NCBI RefSeq assembly: GCF_004803715.2
Contig: NZ_CP039383.2
Span: 434,001 to 498,000 of the forward strand
Length of the DNA stretch: 64,000 nt
Direction: 5' to 3'
Source: Luteimonas yindakuii
Lineage (GTDB): Bacteria > Pseudomonadota > Gammaproteobacteria > Xanthomonadales > Xanthomonadaceae
Position numbers and translations under genes: made by a program. Below are positions 1 through 9,978 of the stretch, piece after piece. The notes below the pieces were generated by a model. The model saw nothing but the letters and a program-made list of their open reading frames with translations. It ran no database searches and was not told where the DNA came from. Every line of letters begins with the position of its first letter. Within the stretch, counting starts at the first letter, position 1.

Positions 1-260
1 TGGTCCTCTACCACGAGATGTCGCACGCCTATAACGGCGTCAACGGCACCTTCCAGCCGGGCACCTACAGCGGCTCCGGCCCGGATCGCGGCATCCGCAA
101 TGCCGAGCGACAGGCTGTGGGCCTCGAGACCTCCGCACCGGCCTTCGATTTCGATGGCGATCCGAGCACCCCGCCCACCACCCACAATCCGATCCACCTG
201 ACCGAGAACGGCCTGCGGCGCGAACTCGGCATGCCGGATCGCCCGACCTACCGTCTGTAA
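1..260 (+). CDS. M91/NleD-like zinc metalloprotease (effector-type), C-terminal fragment
   Basis: The open frame enters from the left edge (first full codon at position 3) and ends at TAA 258-260, so about 85 C-terminal residues are visible. They begin V-L-Y-H-E-M-S-H-A-Y-N, which contains a HExxH zinc-protease motif. The C-terminal block (T-x-N-G-L-R-R-E-L-G-M-P-x-R) resembles the end of peptidase family M91, the NleD-type effector family. Family knowledge: M91 members are host-directed or toxin-like zinc proteases. The N-terminal part, which would show any secretion signal, lies outside the window. The ATG at position 18 is internal because it would cut the HExxH motif. Family assignment is from motif memory only. 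Confidence 0.7.
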   Translation, partial: VLYHEMSHAYNGVNGTFQPGTYSGSGPDRGIRNAERQAVGLETSAPAFDFDGDPSTPPTTHNPIHLTENGLRRELGMPDRPTYRL

Positions 261-305
261 GCGCGGCGTCGCTGGCGACACCACCGACCTGGCGGGCGGG
301 CCGCG

Positions 306-336
306 TTGACGCGACCCGCCCGTCGTCCATTAGGCT
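306..336 (+). promoter_or_regulatory. Putative promoter, leaderless type, for the lipoprotein at 343
   Basis: TTGACG (306-311) and TAGGCT (331-336) are separated by 19 bases. The -10-like box ends 6 bases before the ATG at 343, so transcription would start at or next to the start codon. The same box-to-ATG distance recurs at other genes in this window. Confidence 0.4.
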
Positions 337-342
337 GGGCCC

Positions 343-990
343 ATGATCCGAATGTCCTGTATCCCACTGTTCGCTGTCCTTGCCGCCCTGCCGCTGGCGG
401 CCTGCGCGCAGCCCACCCCTCCTGCCGCTTCCGGAGCATCCATGCCCGCATCCATCGCCCTCACTCCCGTTGCCGACGGCCCGGTGAGCCTCGCCGCCGC
501 TTTCGACTACGAGCCACGCAGCGGCACCGTGGCCGTGCGCTACCGCGTCGACAACACCAGTGACGTGGCAGTGGCGGTGTTCGACCGCGGCAACCGGCAT
601 GCCGTGCTGACCGGCCGCCAGCGCAGTGGCGCCGTCGGTGAGCCGACGTTCGTCGAGGACGCGCCCGGTGACGTGACCCTGCGCCATATCGCGCTGCCGC
701 TTCCGGATCCGGCACCGACCCTGCCGCCGACGCCGCTGGCCGTGCAGTTGCAGCCCGGCGCCAGCCTCGAGGGCGAGTTCGCCTATGCGCCGCCCACCCA
801 GGACGCGCCGCGACGGGTGCGCTGGTGCCTCGGCGTGATGCCGTTCGATGCCACGCTGTTCGACAGCCCGGAAGAGGGTGAGGGTGTCACCGTCTGGCAG
901 GCGAGTTTCGACGCGGCGTCGCAGCAGCAGCAACTGTGCACGGCATGGTTCGACGTGAGCACGCGGCGTTTCGAGGCGGGCGACGGTTGA
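343..990 (+). CDS. Putative lipoprotein of unknown function
   Basis: 215 residues. The N-terminus is a lipoprotein signal: a hydrophobic stretch (residues 6-18) followed by the lipobox L-A-A-C, so the mature protein should begin at Cys21 and be lipid-anchored. The rest is a beta-rich domain with no motif I recognise; residues 55-75 (VAVRYRVDNTSDVAVAVFD) resemble an immunoglobulin-like or intracellular-proteinase-inhibitor-like beta sandwich, which is only an impression. Two cysteines lie in the C-terminal part (W-C-L-G and L-C-T-A). It stands alone with its own promoter-like box and a downstream hairpin. No function is proposed. Confidence 0.75.
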   Translation: MIRMSCIPLFAVLAALPLAACAQPTPPAASGASMPASIALTPVADGPVSLAAAFDYEPRSGTVAVRYRVDNTSDVAVAVFDRGNRHAVLTGRQRSGAVGEPTFVEDAPGDVTLRHIALPLPDPAPTLPPTPLAVQLQPGASLEGEFAYAPPTQDAPRRVRWCLGVMPFDATLFDSPEEGEGVTVWQASFDAASQQQQLCTAWFDVSTRRFEAGDG

Positions 991-1036
991 GTACCTCGCG
1001 GCGCGCATGCGTGCGCACGTCGACGGCTGCAAAAGG

Positions 1037-1074
1037 AAACGCCCTGGCATCGATGCGAGGGCGTTCCTATTTTC
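1037..1074 (+). terminator. Hairpin with T-rich tail after the lipoprotein gene
   Basis: AACGCCCT (1038-1045) pairs with AGGGCGTT (1058-1065). The interior GCATCGATGC is itself self-complementary. The stem is followed by CCTATTTT. It lies 47 bases after the stop of the upstream gene. Confidence 0.6.
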
Positions 1075-1180
1075 AACCCTTCTCCCACGCGTGGGGAGAA
1101 GGTGTCCCGCAGGGGCGGATGAGGGGGCTTTCGTGCTTTTCCCCCCCACCCCAACCCCGCTCCCGCAAGCGGGAGAGGGG
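1075..1180. repeat. Two palindromes of a dispersed xanthomonad-type repeat
   Basis: The first palindrome (about 1075-1104) centres on CTTCTCCC-ACGCGT-GGGGAGAAG. The second (1155-1180) pairs CCCCGCTCCCGC with GCGGGAGAGGGG across a two-base loop. The second arm and the 20 or so bases after it (GGTGCCG..CGGGAG.TGCTT) recur at 8116-8154, so this is one member of a repeat family. It fills the gap between the lipoprotein gene and the convergent hppA. Confidence 0.7.
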
Positions 1181-1254
1181 TGTTGGTGCCGAACGGGAGA
1201 TGCTTCACCGGGCGGCGTCGTGGCGGTTCGACGCCGGGGTGTTCGGCTTCGGTC

Positions 1255-3282
<2,028 letters not shown>

Positions 3283-3487
3283 GTAACCCCTCCCAGAGTG
3301 GAATGCCTGGGACTGCCCGCACAGATGATGAGGACAGATCCCCTCGCACAGCGGTGATGCCGCCCGACTATGGCACAGCCCCCCGAACCGGTGCGAACCA
3401 CCGCGCATGCCGCGCCAGCAGCTGGCGTGGAAGCGCGATTCAGCCCGGCCGTGACAGCCTGTCGCATCGCTTCCGTCGAGCCGCCAC

Positions 3488-3991
3488 ATGCCGCCCATTG
3501 CTCCCCTTGCGCTTGCCCTGCTGCTGGCCGTGCCCGCCGCCGCGCAGGAGCGCCCCGAGATCTCCCGCGAGCCGGCCAAGGCCCAGGCCGACGGCGCCGC
3601 GCACACGCTGCGCACCATTCCCGAAGCCTGTGCCCGCATCGAAGGCGTGTTCACCGGCCAGGCCGAACCGCCCTACCGGTTCTCGGTGAAGCAGACCTCG
3701 CCGGGCTGCCAGCCGCGCGCGCGACTGGTCAATGCGGACGACGTCGCTCCGGACCCGGCGCAGGGCTGGCTGTACCACGACGAGATCCGCATCCCCAGCG
3801 CGGCCTGCAGCGGACTGGTGGCGGTGGCGCGGATCTGGCGCAAGCCGGGCACCGATACGCTCGAGCTCGACGCCCAGGGCCGCGCGCGCATCTACCTGGA
3901 CCAGGCCAAGGCCGATGCCGAGGCGGGCCGGGTCCGCGACCCTGCCATGTACGCGGCGCAGTTGCGGGTGGAAGGCAACCGCTGCCGCTGA
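3488..3991 (+). CDS. Secreted protein of unknown function
   Basis: 167 residues. Residues 1-19 form a signal peptide ([20 protein letters not shown], cleavage after A-A-A). The mature part has four cysteines (E-A-C-A, P-G-C-Q, A-A-C-S and a C-terminal N-R-C-R), which suggests two periplasmic disulfides. A conserved-looking core is [12 protein letters not shown]. It is transcribed divergently from hppA, with about 205 bases between the two starts, and precedes rimK by 160 bases. I recognise no family. The secretion call is firm, the function unknown. Confidence 0.7.
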   Translation: MPPIAPLALALLLAVPAAAQERPEISREPAKAQADGAAHTLRTIPEACARIEGVFTGQAEPPYRFSVKQTSPGCQPRARLVNADDVAPDPAQGWLYHDEIRIPSAACSGLVAVARIWRKPGTDTLELDAQGRARIYLDQAKADAEAGRVRDPAMYAAQLRVEGNRCR

Positions 3992-4151
3992 CGCGAAGGC
4001 GCGCTGTGGCCATGCGATGTGAGGTCCGCGCAACGTTCCTGGCGGCCGTCCCTCCATCGGCCATGAACCGCTGCGCGGGTGCCGCACCGGCAGTCATCCT
4101 GCGACGCATCCGGGTGGGATATAACGGCGACCCCAAAGCCCGGCCCGGTCG

Positions 4152-5084
4152 ATGAAGCTTGCCATCCTGTCCCGCAATACGCGGCTCTATTCGACCCGAC
4201 GCCTCGTCGAAGCCGCGCGCATGCGCGGGCATACCGTGCGCGTGCTCGACCCGCTGCGCTGCTACCTGCGCATCGCCTGCGACGGCTTCGCGATGCATTA
4301 CAAGGGTCGCGCCATTTCCGACTTCGATGCGGTGATCCCACGCATCGGCGCATCGGTCACCCGCTATGGCAATGCGGTGCTGCACCAGTTCGAACTGATG
4401 GGCGCGTACACGCCGAATCCTTCCGCGGCGATCGGTGCCGCGCGCGACAAGCTGCGCGCGCACCAGATCCTCGCCGCGCAGGGCATCGGCCTGCCGGTGA
4501 CGGTGTTCGGTGACAACCCCGACGACACCCACGACCTGCTGTCGATGCTCGGGCCGCCGCCGCACATCATCAAGCTCAACGAAGGCGCCCAGGGCGCCGG
4601 GGTGATGTTGACCGAGAAGCCGTCGGCGTCGCGCAGCGTCATCGAGACCCTGCGCGGCCTGCAGGCGACCTTCCTGGTGCAGGAGTTCATCGGCGAGGCC
4701 GCGGGCTGCGACCTGCGCTGCTTCGTCGTCGGCGACCGCGTGGTGGCGGCGATGCGGCGCGAGGCACCGATCGGCGACTTCCGCTCCAACCTGCACCGCG
4801 GCGGCACCGGCACCGCCGAGACCGCCTCGCCCGAGGAACAGGCACTGGCGGTGCGCGCCGCGCAGGGCCTGGGCCTGCGCGTGGCCGGGGTCGACCTGAT
4901 CCGCTCGTCGCGCGGGCCGCTGGTGCTCGAGGTCAACGCCTCGCCGGGGCTGGAAGGCATCGAGGGCGCCACCGGCGTCGATGTCGCCGGCCTGGTCGTC
5001 GACCATGTCGCCACCCACGTGGCCGCCCGGCCGCTGCGGATCGCGCCGAAGCGCCGCCGTAACGGACGTGTATCGGCGGGTTAA
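4152..5084 (+). CDS. rimK: RimK, ribosomal protein S6 glutamate ligase family
   Basis: 310 residues (E. coli RimK has 300). It is an ATP-grasp ligase that adds glutamate residues to the C-terminus of ribosomal protein S6. Residues 1-95 form the N-terminal domain typical of the family ([20 protein letters not shown]). The ATP-grasp fold follows, with [13 protein letters not shown] as the nucleotide loop and [14 protein letters not shown] near residue 257 as the metal-binding strand. The C-terminal tail is basic. A TATAAC box at 4120-4125 could be its -10. It is followed by an intrinsic terminator at 5179, so it is probably monocistronic. Confidence 0.95.
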   Translation: MKLAILSRNTRLYSTRRLVEAARMRGHTVRVLDPLRCYLRIACDGFAMHYKGRAISDFDAVIPRIGASVTRYGNAVLHQFELMGAYTPNPSAAIGAARDKLRAHQILAAQGIGLPVTVFGDNPDDTHDLLSMLGPPPHIIKLNEGAQGAGVMLTEKPSASRSVIETLRGLQATFLVQEFIGEAAGCDLRCFVVGDRVVAAMRREAPIGDFRSNLHRGGTGTAETASPEEQALAVRAAQGLGLRVAGVDLIRSSRGPLVLEVNASPGLEGIEGATGVDVAGLVVDHVATHVAARPLRIAPKRRRNGRVSAG

Positions 5085-5178
5085 CCGGTCTGTAACCGGC
5101 GCGCGGGTACTGTCACCGCACATGGTCGGCACCGGGCAACCGGCGGGGCGATGGTCATCGGGGCGGTATCCCTTTCGG

Positions 5179-5210
5179 CCCAGGCGGAGTTCCCCCGCCT
5201 GGGTCTTTTT
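5179..5210 (+). terminator. Rho-independent terminator
   Basis: CCCAGGCGG (5179-5187) pairs perfectly with CCGCCTGGG (5195-5203) over a 7-base loop and is followed by TCTTTTT. It separates rimK from the two-component genes. Confidence 0.85.
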
Positions 5211-5371
5211 GTGGCCGGCGATCGGTGCCGCGCCATGCCGGCGGCCGCCTGCCGGTGCGTGTGCCAGAATCCGTGCTGATGTCGCGCCATCCGGTGCCAC
5301 GCCTGCAGTCGTTCACGGCATTGCCGTGGCCCGCAGCCCAGTATGTCCGCCCCTCATTGCAACGGCCTCCC

Positions 5372-6055
5372 ATGCGCATACTCGTGATCGAAGACAACCA
5401 GGACATCGCCGCCAACCTCGGTGACTACCTGGAGGACCGCGGCCACACGGTCGATTTCGCCGCCGACGGCGTGACCGGCCTGCACCTGGCGGTGGTGCAT
5501 GACTTCGATGCAATCGTGCTGGACCTCAACCTGCCCGGCATGGACGGGCTCGAGGTCTGCCGCAAGCTGCGCAACGACGCCCGCAAGCAGACCCCGGTGC
5601 TGATGCTCACCGCGCGCGATTCGCTCGACAACAAGCTGGCCGGCTTCGATTCCGGCGCCGACGACTACCTGGTCAAGCCGTTCGCGCTGCAGGAAGTGGA
5701 AGTCCGCCTCAATGCGCTGTCGCGCCGCGGCCGCGGCGTGCAGACGCGCGTCCTGGAAGTGGGCGAGATCGAATACAACCTCGACACGCTCGAGGTGCGC
5801 CGGCAGGGCAAGCTGCTGCAGCTCAACCCCACCGCGCTGAAGATCCTGCAGGCGCTGATGGAAGCGTCGCCGGCGGTGGTCACCCGCCAGGACCTCGAAA
5901 CCCGCGTCTGGGGCGAGGAGCTGCCGGACTCGGACTCGCTGCGCGTGCATATCCACGGCCTGCGCGCGGTGATCGACAAGCCGTTCGACACGCCGTACAT
6001 CCAGACCCGCCACGGCATCGGCTACCGCATCGCCGCACCCGATGGCGGCAGCTGA
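5372..6055 (+). CDS. OmpR-family response regulator
   Basis: 227 residues: receiver domain (1-115) plus winged-helix DNA-binding domain (about 130-222). Key receiver residues are visible: the acidic pair E7/D8, the phosphoacceptor D51 in I-V-L-D-L-N-L-P-G-M-D-G, T80, and K102 in D-D-Y-L-V-K-P-F. The C-terminal domain carries the recognition-helix region S-D-S-L-R-V-H-I-H-G-L-R. Start ATG 5372 is chosen because it begins directly with the receiver strand MRILVIED; the frame is open upstream (ATG 5225), but that extension has no domain. It overlaps the kinase gene by 14 bases. It resembles ColR of Xanthomonas, a tentative identification from memory. Confidence 0.93.
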   Translation: MRILVIEDNQDIAANLGDYLEDRGHTVDFAADGVTGLHLAVVHDFDAIVLDLNLPGMDGLEVCRKLRNDARKQTPVLMLTARDSLDNKLAGFDSGADDYLVKPFALQEVEVRLNALSRRGRGVQTRVLEVGEIEYNLDTLEVRRQGKLLQLNPTALKILQALMEASPAVVTRQDLETRVWGEELPDSDSLRVHIHGLRAVIDKPFDTPYIQTRHGIGYRIAAPDGGS

Positions 6056-7400
6056 CCGGCACGCCTCGAAGGCGTCGCTGCGGGGCGCGCGCCGGTACCG
6101 GCGCCGCCTGCGCAGCCGCATCATCCTCTCGTTCCTGCTGCTCGGCCTCGGCCTGACCCTGCTGTTCGCGTTCGCCACCCAGTACGCGCGCAACCGGGTG
6201 GAGAACGCGCTGGTCGAGGACGTGATGAACCGCAACATCGACGAGTACGCGCACCTCTACTACAGCGATCCGACGCGCAGCCCCGATCTCCCCGTGCAGC
6301 AGATGCGCGGTTACGTGTTCACCCCCGACCGCATCGATCGCCTGCGCCGCGATTTCCCCGAGTGGGTGGAACTGGGGACCGGCATCCACACGCTGGGTGG
6401 CACCGACGAGCTCGGCCAGCCGTTCGCCTACAAGCTGGCGGTGCGCAAGACGGACGAGGAGTGGTTCTTCCTCGCCTACGACATGACCCAGACCATGCGC
6501 GGCGACGAGCAGTTCCAGCGCGCCATCTACGGCTCGGTGCTGGTGTTCTCGCTGCTGTCGCTGCTGGTGGGCTGGTGGGCCGCGTCGCGGGTGATGAGCC
6601 CGGTGTCGGAACTCGCACAGCGCCTGCGGCAGTCGGGCGGCACTGCGCAGCCGGTGCCGCTGGCCTCGCACTTTCCCGACGACGAGGTCGGCCAGCTCGC
6701 CAGCGCGCTCGACGACTATTCCGGACGATTGACCGAGGTGGTGCAGCGCGACCGCGAGTTCAACGCCGATGTCAGCCATGAGCTGCGTACGCCGCTGGCA
6801 GTGATCCGCGGTGCGGTGGAACTGCTGCTGGCGCGGCCCGAGCTCGACGACAAGACCCGTGCGCGGCTGCTGCGCATCCAGCGCGCCGAACAGCAGTGCA
6901 CCGACCTCATCAGCGCGCTGCTGCTGCTGTCGCGCAACGAGCGCGGGCATGGCAATACCGACATCGCGCGCGCGGCCGAGCAGCTGCTCGAGGCGCATCG
7001 CTCACAGGTCGGTGGCAAGCCGCTCGAATTGCGCCTGGAAGGGGAGGGTGGGCTGGTCGTCGATGCGCCGGAGGCCGCGGTGGCGGTGGCGCTCGGCAAC
7101 CTGGTCGGCAACGCGGTCAAGTACACGCCATCAGGCGAGGTGGTGGTGCGGGTGCTCGATGACGCCGTGCAGGTGATCGACAGCGGCCCCGGCCTCAGCG
7201 CCGAGGATGCCGCGCGGCTGTTCGAGCGCGGTTACCGCGGCTCGCATGCCGAGCACTCGCAGGGTGGCGGCATCGGCCTGTCGATCGTGCGCCGGCTGTG
7301 CGCGCTGTACGGTTGGAGCGTGCGGGTGGTGCCGGGCGAAGGGCGCGGCGTGATCGCGACGCTGTCGTTCCGGCCCGATGCGGTGGATTCCGCCGGCTAG
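6042..7400 (+). CDS. Sensor histidine kinase, partner of the upstream regulator
   Basis: 452 residues. A basic N-terminus precedes TM1 (about 28-47), a periplasmic domain of about 115 residues, TM2 (about 165-184) and a HAMP region. Next come the dimerisation/H-box F-N-A-D-V-S-H-E-L-R-T-P-L (phospho-His about H246), the N-box N-L-V-G-N-A-V-K-Y, the G1 box D-S-G-P-G-L and the G2 box G-G-G-I-G-L-S-I-V, so the catalytic core is complete. The periplasmic part (NRNIDEYAHLYYSDPTRSPD) resembles ColS-type sensors, tentatively. The start overlaps the regulator's 3' end by 14 bases, implying coupled translation. The stop codon lies in the loop of the hairpin at 7390-7410. Confidence 0.94.
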   Translation: MAAADRHASKASLRGARRYRRRLRSRIILSFLLLGLGLTLLFAFATQYARNRVENALVEDVMNRNIDEYAHLYYSDPTRSPDLPVQQMRGYVFTPDRIDRLRRDFPEWVELGTGIHTLGGTDELGQPFAYKLAVRKTDEEWFFLAYDMTQTMRGDEQFQRAIYGSVLVFSLLSLLVGWWAASRVMSPVSELAQRLRQSGGTAQPVPLASHFPDDEVGQLASALDDYSGRLTEVVQRDREFNADVSHELRTPLAVIRGAVELLLARPELDDKTRARLLRIQRAEQQCTDLISALLLLSRNERGHGNTDIARAAEQLLEAHRSQVGGKPLELRLEGEGGLVVDAPEAAVAVALGNLVGNAVKYTPSGEVVVRVLDDAVQVIDSGPGLSAEDAARLFERGYRGSHAEHSQGGGIGLSIVRRLCALYGWSVRVVPGEGRGVIATLSFRPDAVDSAG

Positions 7401-7410
7401 ACGCCGGCGG
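7390..7410. other. Hairpin at a convergent gene junction
   Basis: CCGCCGGC (7390-7397) pairs with GCCGGCGG (7403-7410) around TAGAC, which includes the stop codon of the kinase gene. There is no T-run on either side. It sits in the 19-base gap between converging genes and may block read-through or protect 3' ends. Confidence 0.45.
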
Positions 7411-7419
7411 GAGCAGCGG

Positions 7420-8205
7420 TCAGCGCTGCGGGCGCGGTGCCGACATCGCGGGCCTGCCCGCGTCGCCATCGCCGCTGACCAGGGTCCAGCCGGCGACATC
7501 GTGGCTGACCTGCGCCAGCGCCTGTTCGAAGGCGCCGACCACCGACTCCACGGCGGTGTTGCCCGCCGGCACCGTCTGCAGGAAGGTGCGCGAGGCGACC
7601 ACGCGCTGGTCGTGGTTGTGCAGCAGTCGCGCGCCCAGTTCGATGGTCGCCTGCGGGATGTCGCGCCCGGCGTAGTCGGCCTCGAAGCGGCGCAGGTCCA
7701 GCACCAGCTTGTAGTCGGCGCGGATGCCGGCGCCCGAGGTGGCGACGGCGGGGATGCGCCCGGAGGCCTCGAAGGTCCGCAGCAGGGCCAGTTCCACCAG
7801 CTCGGTAGCGGGCTGCGCCCATACCGAGCCTGCGTAGACCTGCAGCTCCGACGGCGTACGCCGCACCGAAATCCGCGGGCTGTCGACGACCCGCGGCGCG
7901 GTGGTCGGCACGATCGTCAGTTGCCAGTCGACCGTGGGCCATGCCGCGTCGGTGCGGGTTTCGACCATCGGCGAATACGTGGTGACCGGCTCGCGCGATC
8001 CACCGCCCAGCAGGCTGCAGCCGGCGAGCAGGACGGGCAGAAGGCAGGCGGCGAAGAGGATGCGGAAGGCGCTTCGGGCGGGCGTGTTGCCCTCACCCCT
8101 TCCCCTCTCCCGCATGCGGGAGAGGGGCGATGGTGCCGGGCGGGAGTTGCTTTGTCGGAAGGCGTCGCAGGCGTTGGCAACGTCAGCTCCCTGATTCTCA
8201 TTCAT
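7420..8205 (-). CDS. ABC-transport auxiliary lipoprotein (PqiC/ABC_trans_aux type) of the MCE operon
   Basis: Last gene of the MCE operon. From ATG 8205, which overlaps the MCE gene by 8 bases, it encodes 261 residues. A lipoprotein signal only begins near residue 46 (F-R-I-L-F-A-A-C-L-L-P-V-L-L-A-G-C), so the first 45 residues would be an odd leader. The leader contains S-P-L-S-R-M-R-E-R-G-R-G-E-G, the translation of a palindromic repeat. An internal ATG at 8115, at the repeat's centre, would give a normal signal peptide and 231 residues, and is a real alternative start. The mature domain (V-D-W-Q-L-T-I-V, T-P-S-E-L-Q-V-Y-A-G-S-V-W, F-E-A-S-G-R-I) matches the ABC_trans_aux family, outer-membrane lipoproteins partnering MCE proteins. 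Confidence 0.88.
   Translation of the reverse strand: MNENQGADVANACDAFRQSNSRPAPSPLSRMRERGRGEGNTPARSAFRILFAACLLPVLLAGCSLLGGGSREPVTTYSPMVETRTDAAWPTVDWQLTIVPTTAPRVVDSPRISVRRTPSELQVYAGSVWAQPATELVELALLRTFEASGRIPAVATSGAGIRADYKLVLDLRRFEADYAGRDIPQATIELGARLLHNHDQRVVASRTFLQTVPAGNTAVESVVGAFEQALAQVSHDVAGWTLVSGDGDAGRPAMSAPRPQR
8102..8127. repeat. Perfect 26-bp palindrome, copy of the dispersed repeat, inside a coding region
   Basis: The half-site CCCCTCTCCCGCA (8102-8114) is perfectly mirrored in 8115-8127. The flanking bases up to about 8154 match the repeat copy at 1169-1206. It lies inside the 5' end of the auxiliary lipoprotein gene and supplies an in-frame ATG on the minus strand at 8115-8113. Confidence 0.8.
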
Positions 8206-9127
8206 TGGGGTCGAACTCCTTGGGGGCGTCGCCGCCGAGCAGGAACCGGGTCGGGTTGCCATTGAGGCGGTCGCTGATGCGGCGCAGGTCGCGGACCAGG
8301 CTGCGCAGCTCGGTGAGCGTGGGACCCAGTTGCGACAGGCCGTCGTTGGCGAAGCTGTGGATGGCGGCGCGGTTTTCGTTGAGGATCGCATCGGCGCCGC
8401 CGGCGGCCGAATCGAACCGCGCCAGCGAGCTGTTGAGGCGGTCGACCATGCCCGGCAGTTCCTGCACCAGTTCGCGGTCGACGGTCTCCACGGCGCGGTT
8501 GGTGGTCTGCAGCGTCTGTTCGAGCTGGGCGCTGGCCGCACGGGCCGAGCTGAGCAGTTCGCGGATGTCCTCGCGGCCCGCCGCAAGCGACCCGGTGGCC
8601 TGCTCGATATGGGTCAGGGTCTGCGAGATGCGGGCGACGTTCTCCTCGCTCAGCACCTTGTCGAGCCGTTCCACCAGCCGGTTGGCAGTGTCGGAAATGT
8701 TCTGCAGCGCCGACGGCTCGGTGAGGATGATCGGCATGTCGCGGTCGGACACGTCCACCAGCCGCGGCAGCTCCGGGCTGCCGCCGGTCAGCTGGATGAT
8801 CGGCGAGCCGGTGACGCCGGTCATCGACATCCGCGCGCGGGTGTCGGTGCGCACCGGCGCGCGCGCATCCAGCCGCAGGTGGGCGATCACCTGGCGCGGG
8901 TCGTCGGGTGCCAGCTGCAGGCTCTGCACACTGCCGACCGCGATGCCGTTGTACTGCACGCTGCTGCCTTCCGACAGGCCGGTCACCGGTTCGTCGAAGA
9001 CCACTGCGTAGTCCTGCCAGCTGCGGTCGGAGGCGTACTTCGCCGCCCACAGCGCGAACAGCAGGCCGAAGGTCACCACCGCGATGGTGAAGGCGCCGAT
9101 CAGGACGTAATTGGCTTTGGTTTCCAT
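8198..9127 (-). CDS. MCE-domain (MlaD-like) periplasmic lipid-binding protein
   Basis: 309 residues. The N-terminal transmembrane anchor (A-N-Y-V-L-I-G-A-F-T-I-A-V-V-T-F-G-L-L, residues 5-25) is followed by one MCE domain (about 38-118) with G-L-S-E-G-S-S-V-Q-Y-N-G-I-A-V-G-S-V. The remainder is a long helical region, about 150 to 295, of the kind that forms the coiled-coil barrel or needle in longer MCE proteins. It is predicted to be the inner-membrane-anchored substrate-binding subunit of a phospholipid/hydrophobic-compound ABC system. ATG 9127 lies 2 bases after the ATPase stop; the 3' end overlaps the lipoprotein start. The single MCE domain with a helical tail matches MlaD-type rather than PqiB/LetB-type proteins. 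Confidence 0.92.
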   Translation of the reverse strand: METKANYVLIGAFTIAVVTFGLLFALWAAKYASDRSWQDYAVVFDEPVTGLSEGSSVQYNGIAVGSVQSLQLAPDDPRQVIAHLRLDARAPVRTDTRARMSMTGVTGSPIIQLTGGSPELPRLVDVSDRDMPIILTEPSALQNISDTANRLVERLDKVLSEENVARISQTLTHIEQATGSLAAGREDIRELLSSARAASAQLEQTLQTTNRAVETVDRELVQELPGMVDRLNSSLARFDSAAGGADAILNENRAAIHSFANDGLSQLGPTLTELRSLVRDLRRISDRLNGNPTRFLLGGDAPKEFDPNE

Positions 9128-9129
9128 GC

Positions 9130-9978
9130 TCAGGCTTCCAGTGCAGGCGTGTTGGCGCTGTCGGCGGCGCGCGCGGCGCGTGCGCGCGGGCCGTGGAAAT
9201 AGGATTGCACCCACGGATGGTCGACGCGCTCGACCTCCGACAACGGGCCGATCGCCAGTACCCTGCGGTCGGCCAGCACCGCGACGCGGTCGCAGATGGC
9301 GTACAGGGTGTCGAGGTCGTGGGTGATCAGGAACACGGTCAGCCCCAGCGCTTCCTGCAGCGTGCGGACGAGATCGTCGAAGGCGGCCGCGCCGATCGGG
9401 TCGAGCCCGGCGGTGGGTTCGTCGAGGAACATCAACGGCGGATCGAGCGCCAGCGCGCGGGCGACGCCGGCGCGCTTGCGCATGCCGCCCGACAGCTGCG
9501 AGGGCAGCTTGTCGAGCGCATCCGCCGGCAGCCCGGCGAGCTTCACCTTGAGCAGTGCCAGCTCGTAGCGCAGCGATGCACTGAGGCCGGGATAGTGTTC
9601 CTTCAGCGGCACCTCGACGTTCTCGCCCACGGTCAGCGACGAGAACAGCGCGCCGTCCTGGAACAGCACACCGGTGTGGCGCTCGATGTAGGAACGGCCG
9701 GCGTCGTCGGCCTCGATGGCGTCGATGCCGAACACCTCGATGCTGCCCGCATCCGGCGTACGCAGGCCGAGGATGGTGCGCATCAGCACCGACTTGCCGG
9801 TACCCGAGCCGCCGACCACGCCGAGGATCTCGCCGCGGCGCACGTCGAGGTCCAGGCCTTCGTGCACCACCTGGCTGCCGAAACGGTTCTCCAGCCCGCG
9901 CACGCGCACGATGATCTCGTCATCGGCGCCTGGCGCCGTCGCGGCATCGGCATCGGCATCGCGTTCCTGCGCGCTCAC
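9130..9978 (-). CDS. ABC transporter ATPase of the MCE lipid-transport operon (MlaF-like)
   Basis: 282 residues from GTG 9978. The ATPase motifs are complete: Walker A G-G-S-G-T-G-K-S (56-63), a Q-loop in V-L-F-Q-D-G-A-L-F-S-S-L, the signature L-S-G-G-M-R-K-R-A-G-V-A-R-A (about 160), Walker B P-L-M-F-L-D-E-P-T-A-G-L-D-P and the H-loop I-T-H-D. The M-R-K-R variant after the signature is typical of MlaF-type ATPases. The GTG overlaps the permease stop by 4 bases (GTGA) and has GGAG 8 bases upstream; an ATG at 9999 in the same frame is a longer alternative. It energises lipid movement with the permease encoded just upstream. Confidence 0.93.
   Translation of the reverse strand: MSAQERDADADAATAPGADDEIIVRVRGLENRFGSQVVHEGLDLDVRRGEILGVVGGSGTGKSVLMRTILGLRTPDAGSIEVFGIDAIEADDAGRSYIERHTGVLFQDGALFSSLTVGENVEVPLKEHYPGLSASLRYELALLKVKLAGLPADALDKLPSQLSGGMRKRAGVARALALDPPLMFLDEPTAGLDPIGAAAFDDLVRTLQEALGLTVFLITHDLDTLYAICDRVAVLADRRVLAIGPLSEVERVDHPWVQSYFHGPRARAARAADSANTPALEA

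Noticed and set aside
3283..3654. N-terminal extension of the pyrophosphatase
   Set aside because: The open frame continues upstream, but it lacks family similarity, and a good ribosome-binding site precedes ATG 3282.
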